Below the pieces are notes generated by a model. The model worked only from the letters and a program-made list of their open reading frames with translations, had not been told where the DNA came from and ran no database searches. A program made the translations under genes and the position numbers. A stretch of 21,756 nt of DNA, taken from positions 1-21,756 of the forward strand of contig JADNYJ010000523.1 in NCBI GenBank assembly GCA_015501075.1, read 5' to 3'. Source of the stretch: Gymnopilus junonius. Lineage: Eukaryota > Basidiomycota > Agaricomycetes > Agaricales > Galerinaceae. This document shows, in pieces, positions 9,390-16,997 of the stretch (position 1 is its first letter; each line of letters starts with the position of its first letter).

Positions 9390-10312
9390 CTATTCTAAAG
9401 GATAGAACTCTATGCCTAGAGCCTGTCTATGTTTAAGGAACAGGGTAGGGCCTAGATTCTTGGTGAACATATCAGCAACATTTTTGTCCATAGGGATGTG
9501 CTCTATTTTAATGTTCCCAAGTTCTATTTGTTCCGGATATAGTGGTAGCGTATTTCAATGTGCTTTATCCCTTTTTGGGTGATGGGATTTTGCGAGTTAA
9601 AAATAGCTCCATGACTATCTCCATATAAGGGAATGTATGGGATTGACATCCTGAGTTCTTCGAATAGAATCTTAAACCATGCACAATCACGTGCACAGTC
9701 AGAGAGTGACATGTATTCTGCCATTGTGGATGACGTTGATACTAGAGTCTGCATTTTGGAGTGCCATTTGATACTCCCACTAGCAAGGGAAAAGAAGTAT
9801 CCCTGCATAGATCAATGCATGTGATCAGGCTCTGTTCTATCATCACCGTATGAGGCATCACAGTAGGCATACAAGCCTTTATCACTGTTTCCATTGAACA
9901 CAAGTGCATAGTTGTGCGTACCAACAAGGTAGCACATGATGTATTTAGCACGGTTCAGATGTTCATCAGATGGGTTCGCAGCGAACTTAGCCATCTGTGT
10001 TACAGCAAAGGCTATATCAGGGTCGTGTTCCTAGCATTAAATATAGCAGGGAACTGATCACTGATTGATACTCTGACTGAAGTGAAGCTGAACTCATGCC
10101 TGTAAAGGGTTCTGGCTTATAGCCGGTAGGTAATGGAGTCTGTGCCGCTTTTGCATTCTCATTCCGAAGCATATAAGAATCTTATTAAGGTATGGCATTT
10201 GATCGATGTAGGTCTTGCCTTTTATGTACCTGATTCTCATGTGGAGAAACTCCTGACATACACCTAGGTCTCGACATTCCCATGCAGTCATAAATAACTG
10301 CTTCTTTTGTCA
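9390..10312 (-). pseudogene. copia RNase H region and C-terminus of pol
   Basis: This is the ribonuclease H part of the copia polyprotein, which removes RNA from RNA:DNA hybrids during reverse transcription. Order on the minus strand: a connection region with FLHMRIRYIKGKTYIDQMPY, then AKAAQTPLPTGYKPEPFTGM in a shifted frame, DIAFAVTQMAKFAANPSDEH, the RNase H motif CDASYGDD (first catalytic Asp), SMQGYFFSLASGSIKWHSKM, then STSSTMAEYMSLSDCARD (catalytic Glu in MAEY). The end has KGIKHIEIRYHYIRNK and ADMFTKNL, the usual copia tail, with stop TAG at 9390-9392. Frame shifts near 10150 and 10025, TGA at 9812-9814 (between HMH and SMQGY) and TAG at 9524-9526 break it. Confidence 0.9.
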
Positions 10313-11077
10313 GACTAATTCGGTGTTAGGACCTGTGATGATAATATCGTCAACATATGCCAACATAATGACAAGGGTCCTGTCACTATGTCTTGTGACA
10401 AATATGCCAGCATCAGCATATAGGCATGTGAAACTGAGCTCTTTAAGGGAGTGATCAAGTTCAGACCACCATGCACGTGCAGCTTGTTTTAGCCCATAGA
10501 TAGCTTTGAGCAGGCGGAGTACTTTCTTCTCTTGTCCCTTTATGGTAAAGCCATCAGGCTGTTCCATATATATCTCCTCATCAAGTTTCCCATATAGGAA
10601 AGCTGATTTGACATCAAGGGACTCTATACGCCATTTCTCAAGTGTTGCTAAGGCTAAGATTGTGTGGACTGACTCGAACTGGACAACCAGTGAGAAGATC
10701 TCATCATAGTCTAGGCCTTCTATTTGGGAAAATCCCTTGGCAACTAGAGGCTTTTTTATGTCCATCGGACTTAATATCAAAACCCAACAATTTTTGATGG
10801 CCTTTCAGCCTGGAGGTAGGTCAGCAAGCTCATAAACTTTTCATTTACGAAGGGCCTCTAATTCTTCGAATTGAGCCTTGTGCCATTCCTGTTGTTGATC
10901 GGCAGGTAGCCATCTAAGATCTTTACTAGTCCAATTTTGGATGTTCAATGGATCTGGAAGTGCACTATCGGAAATTGCCTTAGAAAGTAAATAGGCATGC
11001 CAATGTGCTCCCCCTTCCGCTCCCATATTGGGATTGTATGGGTACTCAGCCACGTGGTCACTAGAGGCCGTAGACAA
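10313..11077 (-). pseudogene. copia reverse transcriptase (RVT_2 type)
   Basis: The reverse transcriptase copies the element RNA into cDNA within the virus-like particle. From about 10930 downwards on the minus strand it has ADQQQEWHKAQFEELEAL as the N-terminal lead-in, then VYELADLPPG, CWV, and LVAKGFSQIEGLDYDEIFS. These are followed by LDVKSAFLYGKLDEEIYMEQ, KAIYGLKQAARAWW and the catalytic LAYVDDIIITG; YVDD is at 10346-10357. This is the standard copia RVT_2 motif order. TGA codons at 10841-10843 and 10805-10807 each replace an expected Arg (LRK-stop-KVYEL and LPPG-stop-KAIKN), and another ends the segment at 10310-10312. A pair of compensating frameshifts lies between CWV and LVAKGF. Confidence 0.93.
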
Positions 11078-11560
11078 ATTTGGAGCAGATCCGGTTATGT
11101 CTAATCTGCGCTGGCGATCTCTATTGTGGCTGTACCAGGAGGGTATACATTCCCTTCTTTTTGCATACTTTTACTCTCATGAGTGCTCCTTCTTGGAGCA
11201 TCACTGGCAGCTCCCCCTGATGGACCGGCACGGGGTTTCCCAGTGCAGGTGGTGGGAGATTAGATCCAGTCCTTGCCTAGGAGTAGAAGGCATACTTGGA
11301 TGAGTATCTGCTGGTGACTCAGGAGGTGGAGTCTTGGGTGGCTCGTCATCATGAGGTACCTCAGACTCACTTGACGGATTATTTGGGGGTGGTCTATAGG
11401 ACGGTTCATCACCATCATGAGAATCACTGTCCTCCACTTCCAAAACAGGTTCCTCTGGGGAGGTGCCTTACATATTTGGGTAAGTGGCAGTACTTTAGCC
11501 TTTTGGCATTTAGGAAACAAATGTTCATCAAAAAGCGCCATGGCAGCTATGAATAGAACA
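11078..11560 (-). pseudogene. copia integrase C-terminal / Pro-acidic linker to RT
   Basis: Between integrase and RT the minus strand encodes MALFDEHLFPKCQKAKVLPL and then, after a frame change, VEDSDSHDGDEPSYRPPP, PHDDEPPKTPPPESPADT and MPSTPRQGLDLI. Low-complexity Pro/acidic sequence is normal for the poorly conserved segment joining integrase to RT in copia elements. No catalytic residues are expected here. Frame breaks are visible at about 11440 and below 11200. Confidence 0.75.
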
Positions 11561-12305
11561 TTGTTGGGGCTTCACATGAACATCATATTAGAATGATGTC
11601 CATGATATCCGAGGAATATCATCAACTCGGATTTGGGCAAAGTTTATTTGCCCATGTATCCTTTGGAAGGAACACATATGCCCCACATCCTAATACCCGT
11701 AGGTGTGACAAATCAGGCTTTTCTCCATTGATTAATTCAAATGGAGATTTCCAGTCAGTCGATGCACGGGAGTTCTATTGTATAAATAGACTGCGTGTAT
11801 CATGCAAAACTCCCACCAGCTGTCAGGGAGACAGGCTAATAGGTGCATTGACTTGGCTTTCTCATCTAAAGTCCAATTGAAATGTTCAGCTTGACCATTC
11901 ATTTGGGGCTGATGAGGTATGTTTCTTTGGATCTTGATCCCAAGATCCTTAAGGATTTCAATATATTCCTTATTGATGTATTCACCGCCATTGTCACTCA
12001 TCCATTCCTTGACTTTGGCATTATACTTGGTTTTTACCATGGCTAAAAATTGCCTGGTAGTGTCTTTCACATCACTCTTGCATTTGAGGAGCATGACCCA
12101 AGTATTTGATGTGTGATCATCAATGAAGGAAATGAAATATTTGTATCAGTGATATGAAGTCACTGGATACTCCTTAAGGTCTGAATGGATCTGCTGGAAT
12201 GGTCTGGTTGCACATTTGACATTGTCTGGGAAAGAGTGTGAATGCATCTTTCCTTTTGCACAACCTTCGCATATGCCAGCATCCTTCGGGACTTTAATAG
12301 ATGGG
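11561..12305 (-). pseudogene. copia integrase core (rve) with HHCC end
   Basis: Integrase inserts the element cDNA into the genome. On the minus strand the segment starts FPSIKVPKDAGICEGCAKGK (the CxxC of the zinc-binding HHCC domain), then HSDLKEYPVTSYH with the first catalytic Asp. Next come YKYFISFIDDHTSNTWVMLL, KEWMSDNGGEYINKEY (second Asp), and IPHQPQMNGQAEHFNW (catalytic Glu), giving a complete DDE set. It continues LACLPDSWWEFCMIHAVYLY and, after a frameshift near 11755, FELINGEKPDLSHLRVLGCG. TGA at 12146-12148 replaces the Arg of the conserved SYHRYKY motif. The N-terminal neighbour that should precede it directly lies 4.4 kb away, above 16733. Confidence 0.93.
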
Positions 12306-12529
12306 AAGTTTTCGGAATTACGATGCTTTTATGTAAGTAAAACTTCATTCTTTTAGGAGGACCTTGATGAAATGCCTGGCCGTCATGCAGCATCTCAACA
12401 TTTCTGCAATCAGAGCAAATGGCGTGCTTGGGCAGGACATATCCGGTATTTTCTATTTTAGAACTGGCCAGTCTGATCACTGTGGCAATGCTGTACTGTA
12501 TTCTGTGTGCTTGCACTATAGTTTTAGTT

Positions 12530-13368
12530 TGTAAATGACTATAATGTGTAATTCCTGTATTTTATATTTGATCTACATTCCTTTGTGTTTTATTTTTACA
12601 TTCTTGCTAGGCATTTGCTGGCTGTTTAACTGAGGTGGCTATAATTGGCCAGGATTTTTATTAGCCAGAATGCTTGGTAATCATGCTTTCTGGGACAATT
12701 GTGTTATAGTAACACCCTGACTTTTGTTTAAGTGAAATGTTCTATCAATCCAGTGTGGGGTGGGTTAGTAGGTGTTATTATATAGCACATAGGTTTTATC
12801 TATGCTGTAATTGAAGATGAAGGTCATCCTTGTTGTGCTTGATTGGAAATGTAGTATCAGTGAGTGGACATATCAAATATTCTTGTCAGGTGGACAATCC
12901 TTGTTGGGTTCAGCATTTCTATTTACAGGTAAGGTGGGTAGGTTGGTATGCTGAACATGATTACTTTGCTACATTCATGTTCATCAATTATTTAGCTTAA
13001 GTAATCGAGTCCAAAAACCCGATTACTTAAGCAATTTATTGGTGTTTAAGTGATTTATCTATAATTAGGGTGACTTATAATTAACTAGCCATTGGATACT
13101 TGGTAATTGTATTGTCCAGTATGATTGTGTTGACAAATATAAATTTTGCCTAGATAATAAATGTATACTTTACTCAGATTGGTATTTGATGCCATTTCAT
13201 CTGCAACAAAGCAGACAAAACTGAACAATTTAAAACAAAGGTCATCATTGCTGTGCTTGACTGGAACTGTGGTAGTGTTGAGTGGCATATAAACACTTTT
13301 CTGTCAAATGAATTTAAATGGACAGACATCCTTGAATTCAGAAATGCTACTCCCATGCAAGGTGGCAG
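12530..13368. repeat. Diverged ~420-bp tandem duplication, non-coding
   Basis: No gene is seen. Segments at about 12660-13075 and 13085-13500 resemble each other: AGCCAGAATGCTTGGTAAT with AGCCATTGGATACTTGGTAAT; AAGGTCATCCTTGTTGTGCT with AAGGTCATCATTGCTGTGCT; and each ends in TTAAGTAATC hairpins. Identity is moderate, so the copies are old. Confidence 0.5.
12995..13032. repeat. GCTTAAGTAATCG hairpin
   Basis: GCTTAAGTAATCG (12995-13007) and CGATTACTTAAGC (13020-13032) form perfect 13-bp arms around a 12-nt loop. Related hairpins lie at 13411-13444, 13465-13502, 15170-15204, 15224-15262 and 15277-15306, so this is a local family of short palindromes. Confidence 0.85.
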
Positions 13369-13525
13369 CACTGTACCCAATTGCTTAATTATATTTATCA
13401 AGTGGTTTGCTTAAGTAATTGAGTTTTTTGACCTGATTACTTAATTGTTCTCATCATTGAGCTTGCTTAAGTAATCATGTCTGAAAACCCGATTATATAA
13501 GCATAGCAGTTGATGGCTAAGTAAT
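13369..13525 (+). repeat. 157-bp direct repeat, copy A
   Basis: From CACTGTACCCAATTGC to GATGGCTAAGTAAT this matches 15128-15284 in the same orientation with about six differences. It contains two of the TTAAGTAATC hairpins. The pair brackets the TIR element and the MITE lying between them. Confidence 0.9.
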
Positions 13526-13626
13526 GCAGCAGTCAAACTCATTTGACTGAGGTCTATGCAGATGCATGTGAAAGTTCACATAGATTATATTCATTTGGTT
13601 TTGGGCCTTGGCCTACTCTCTTCATT

Positions 13627-14542
13627 AGGGTGTTTCACGTTGGCGCTTTTGAGCCGCTTTTGGGTCTATTTTTGAGTTTGATTTTGATGTTGCTTTTCAC
13701 ATTGGTAAACGCCGAACTCGAAAAGCGAGAGCCGCTTTTCAAGTATGCAAAAGCGGCTCCCCCCCTGCTTTTGCATGGCTTTTCAACTTGCTTTTCGATC
13801 CCTGTAAATTCCATTTCTTTTTATTTTGTATGTAATTAAACAACATAATTATGTAACAAGAAAGCTGCAACAAGCTCAGCGACGAGGAGCACTGGCAAGG
13901 CCTACAGACCATCTGAGATTTCTCTGAGCATGCCCCCACGAAAGAAAGCTGGGCCTCTTCTTCAGAGTCTTCATCGGCAGACATTCCTTCTACATCGTCA
14001 AGATCCATGGGGGGAGCCAAAGGATCATCGTCCTCATCCAAGTCAGAGAGGGAGTCGAGGGAGTCGAGGGAAGAAAGGGATGAGAGCGATGAGACTTCGC
14101 TGTCATCAGCCTTGGGGTTGTGTAGGTTCTGGGGATCAACTTCCATCTCGGTGTCAGATCCCGAGGTTGATGAGTCCGAGGACTTCCACATGCAATGCCG
14201 GAGCTCCTGCAGATGTTTGGCATAGACAAACGCGCCTCTTAGCAGGCATTTGCACAGCGGGATGGCTGGCATGGTAGGCAGGAACCAGTACATATAGAGG
14301 AAAATAAATTTAGTAAATACATCACATGTGGGTTATATATCCTATCTGCTAACTAAGGGTAGGAAAGAGGGCAGATGGAAAAGCAGAGTGTAATATCTGC
14401 TGTGGTCATAGGTATTCACGTTGGACGTGATTTTTGTTCACTTTTGAGTCACTTTTGATCTTGATTTTGTGAAAAGCGGATTCGAAATCAAAGTCAAAAA
14501 TAGCCCAAAAGCGGCCCAAAAGCGCCAATGTGAAACACCCTA
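13627..14542. mobile_element. TIR element with AAAAGC-rich ends
   Basis: The left end reads AGGGTGTTTCACGTTGGCGC from 13627. The right end, on the reverse strand from 14542, reads AGGGTGTTTCACATTGGCGC, and the inverted repeat extends about 70 bp with few mismatches. Both ends are full of GCTTTT/AAAAGC units, as subterminal transposase-binding repeats often are. A flanking TA is the only possible target duplication; 8-bp flanks do not match. At about 916 bp it is too short for a transposase gene and is probably non-autonomous. Confidence 0.75.
13739..14293 (-). CDS. Acidic Ser/Asp-rich ORF inside the TIR element, hypothetical
   Basis: A 184-codon open frame starts at ATG 14293. I do not recognise it. 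Residues ~1-40 are hydrophobic/basic (MYWFLPTMPAIPLCKCLLRG). About 45-120 is strongly acidic and Ser-rich, with SLSSLSSLDSLDSLSDLDED and then DDDPLAPPMDLDDVEGMSA as the clearest blocks. The C-terminal part runs into the terminal repeat of the element and is probably not a native protein end. The repeating SLSSL/DSLDSL pattern could come from a captured host exon. Because the element is short and the ORF overlaps its inverted repeat, it may be a fragment rather than a functional gene. Confidence 0.35.
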   Translation of the reverse strand: MYWFLPTMPAIPLCKCLLRGAFVYAKHLQELRHCMWKSSDSSTSGSDTEMEVDPQNLHNPKADDSEVSSLSSLSSLDSLDSLSDLDEDDDPLAPPMDLDDVEGMSADEDSEEEAQLSFVGACSEKSQMVCRPCQCSSSLSLLQLSCYIIMLFNYIQNKKKWNLQGSKSKLKSHAKAGGEPLLHT

Positions 14543-14574
14543 TTATCTCGTCATCATATATATGATCACCTCCC

Positions 14575-14982
14575 TAGGGCTGCACACCATATTTACATGT
14601 GTTTTTCGAAATGAGCAATTTGCAAGAGCTCAAAATGGTTTCAGCTCACAAAAAATGGCCTTGGAGACTCTCCCAAATGCCCTATTTGGCCTTGAAAAAA
14701 TTTGGGAGCAAATGTGATTCAATGAGGTGAGGGATGCAAAATATGGTTCATCCTTACAGGTGGCTTTACGGGGTAACAAATATGGGTAAACTTTTGGAAA
14801 GCCAGTTTTACTTTGGTGCAAATTCCCAGTCCTTTGCCATTCAGCAACTTTGGGTCCAAAGAGCACACGGTCATGGACCAAATTTGAAAATATGGCAGCC
14901 AAATCAGGAATTTTGGTTGCGAGGATCCAGGATCAAATTTTATATGGGGGGTAATTACAGTATGGTACGGTGTGCAGCCCTA
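14575..14982. mobile_element. hAT-like MITE, 408 bp
   Basis: Ends are TAGGGCTGCACACC (14575-14588) and its exact inverse at 14969-14982. Flanking octamers are CACCTCCC (14567-14574) and CACCTCCA (14983-14990), an 8-bp target duplication with one mismatch. Eight bp and a TAGGG start are typical of hAT elements. No transposase is encoded; the open frames inside are not credible genes. Confidence 0.85.
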
Positions 14983-15127
14983 CACCTCCACCCTAGATAG
15001 GTTCCTCATGCCCTCTTTTCTTTATAACCATACTTGCTCAGCTTGTCATATTAGCCCTTTGTGCACTCAGCCATTTCTCTTTTACTCAGAGCTTGCTAGT
15101 CATTGGCTCGAGCTTCTCTTTTCTTTT

Positions 15128-15284
15128 CACTGTACCCAATTGCTTAATTATATTTATCAAGTGGTTTGCTTAAGTAATTGGGTTTTTCGACCCAATTACT
15201 TAATTGTTCTCATCATTGAGCTTGCTTAAGTAATTGTGTCTGAAAACCCGATTATATAAGCATAGCAGTTGATGGCTAAGTAAT
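15128..15284 (+). repeat. 157-bp direct repeat, copy B
   Basis: This matches 13369-13525 with about six differences. After its end the sequence continues as a third hairpin (TAATCAGGGTTTTGGAACTGATTA), which copy A lacks, so copy A is probably the truncated one. Confidence 0.9.
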
Positions 15285-15306
15285 CAGGGTTTTGGAACTG
15301 ATTACA

Positions 15307-15720
15307 TAAACAATCAACTAGGTCATGTAAATATAGTATGAGCATCTGGGAGGTGCAGGGAATACTTCCATCCCATTCCATACACTGCCTATTTTGGAAA
15401 GATCACCCACAATATGAGGAAATTCTTTCATCAATCTGATATTCAGGTTATATGAAAGACAAAACTTGCTTCTGGTAACCTCATTCCATAGGTGTGTCTC
15501 AATGTAATAAACTAGAAGGTTACTTGCTTTTAACAACCTACTATATGTGGTTATCAAAGAAATTGATGTGGTTCTCAGCACTCTGGTGAAGTCCCCTAAC
15601 TCCACTATGTGGTTATTATGTGCAAAATTTTTGAACTGCAAAGTCAAATTCTCTTAGTGAATCACTGCTGTTTATTTCTCAAGATCTTTGATGACTCAAG
15701 CTCCCTGATGCAATTCTCAG
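15307..15720. other. Non-coding part of the 4.4-kb insertion
   Basis: Only a 109-codon minus-strand open frame (15318-15647) without a recognisable domain lies here, and I do not call it as a gene. No inverted or direct repeats were noticed in this stretch. Confidence 0.4.
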
Positions 15721-16296
15721 TAGTGTTTGAAGGTCTAGTTAGGTCTGGTTTTTGGGGTCCCAGGGTTGCTAACTGAGACCAAGACTGGTTAGGCTTTCTT
15801 CCCAGACCCAAAATAACCGAAAATAACTGCAAAAAAACTGTTAACCACAGTTACTAACAGGTTAAGACTGAAATATTAAAAACTGGTCATAACCAGCTAT
15901 AACCATTGGCAATTGCATCTTTGTCACTCAGGATAACTTGTTGTAGTTTTTGTAAGCTTCAAAATAACCTCAATAACATTAAATTTGGTTAAGAAATGGC
16001 TGAGTTATGAATTTTTAACTTGTAATCTACTCTTTTGGCTGATATTTTACAGTTTTTAGCATAACTTGATGAGTTTTTGGCCTAAAAATATGATATTGGG
16101 GTTGTTTTGATGGGTAGAATTAGGGCTGCACATTAACTGGTCTTAATCAGTCACTTACCAGTCTCATGACTGCAAAAAGACCTGTTAGTTGAAGTTCAAA
16201 CTAGGCTAACCACTAACCATAGTCCAGTTATTTGCAGTTAGGGCCAGGTTAGGTCTTGGTTAATTTCCAGTTAACTAAGCTAACCCTCAAACACTA
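15721..16296. mobile_element. MITE-like element, 576 bp, GTTAACC-rich ends
   Basis: The left end TAGTGTTTGAAGGTCTAG (15721) and the reverse-strand right end TAGTGTTTGAGGGTTAG (16296) form imperfect terminal repeats. The subterminal regions are crowded with AACTGGTTA/TAACC-type units on both sides. Flanking octamers ATTCTCAG and ATTCTTGA share only five bases, so the target duplication is doubtful or decayed. It codes for nothing recognisable. Confidence 0.6.
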
Positions 16297-16727
16297 ATTC
16301 TTGAGCTCTCTGATGTGGGTTTCTATTGTAGCCATTTGCACAGATATATTGTGGATTGCATCTTTGTATTATAAATGTTTTACAGACCCAGATAAGCAAC
16401 AATTGATATCAGAAGTTCAAGTACAATAAATCACTCAATAAGACAGGGTATTGTGCATCTATGATAATGGACTTACTAATGCCAACCCCATTCATCACAA
16501 TATGGTTGTACATGGTGTGGTTGTAGGATCTGATGTCACTGCCCCTCCCACCACTATCTCCATTTTCTGATTTTTCTCTAAGTGTGTGTTGTTTTATTGT
16601 AATCAACATCTTACTATAGTATAATTAATACAGAGTAACTATATAGCATTCTCCCAATGCTCTACCACTGCTTTCATAAAGCAGGAAAAGCATCATCCTG
16701 CCATGCAAAGTGGTGGCCCGCTAAAAC
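16297..16727. other. Terminal part of the 4.4-kb insertion, no gene seen
   Basis: This stretch carries a 66-codon minus-strand open frame (16409-16609) without a recognisable domain. GATATCAGAAG near 16407 loosely resembles a tRNA-Met primer site but has no LTR next to it. I see no feature I can assign. Confidence 0.35.
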
Positions 16728-16732
16728 AAGTT

Positions 16733-16997
16733 AGCCTTAAACTTCTCAAACACCTGAGTGGAAGGGTGTCCAAGTCATCTATGCCATAGATCATAATCTT
16801 CGGCATGTACTGATTCCATCATGATCAAGTTCTTTCCAGAATGATCTGCAACTTAACCCAAACATAGTGTCATGATGAGAATGCTTCAGCAATGCATTTA
16901 GAATGGTGCAGCTATTCTCTTTGGATATGAAATTAAGTGATCGTGAATCACCTAACACAATATTGTTTGTGCTGAGGATTTGACCCATTGACAGAAG
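16733..16997 (-). pseudogene. copia gag-pre-integrase region
   Basis: On the minus strand this continues the protease reading frame: LLSMGQILSTNNIVLGDSRS, NSCTILNALLKHSH, and after a frame change HAEDYDLWHR, then TGA (16775-16777), then LGHPSTQVFEKFKAN. LWHRRLGHPS is the hallmark of the gag-pre-integrase domain, and the TGA stands exactly at its second Arg. The His residues are part of the integrase HHCC zinc site, whose Cys pair is now at about 12260, beyond the insertion. Confidence 0.88.

Larger units (their letters stand above)
12311..16727. mobile_element. ~4.4-kb insertion inside the copia element
   Basis: The copia pre-integrase region ends at FEKFKAN (near 16733) and the integrase resumes at FPSIKVPKDAG (near 12305). 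Both edges carry AAGTT (12306-12310 and 16728-16732). Removing 12311-16727 and one AAGTT joins the two in frame, giving KANFPSIKVP. Five bp fits an LTR-type or similar integration, but the insert ends (TTCGGAATTACG... and ...GGCCCGCTAAAAC) show neither TG..CA nor matching terminal repeats, so its class is unknown. It carries hairpin repeats, two or three TIR elements and no recognisable transposase or RT. The reverse-strand open frame at 12330-12516 within it has no known domain. Confidence 0.65.

Noticed and set aside
11028..11880. Plus-strand ORFs across the copia pol region
   Set aside because: They are shadows of the minus-strand integrase and linker and have no homology-like features.
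13618..14550. 8-bp hAT target duplication for the AGGGTGTTTCAC element
   Set aside because: The flanking octamers do not match; only TA is shared, which may be part of the terminal repeat.
16400..16420. tRNA-Met primer-binding site of a second LTR element
   Set aside because: GATATCAGAAG only loosely resembles the TGGTATCAGAGC site, and no LTR pair or pol sequence was found around it.
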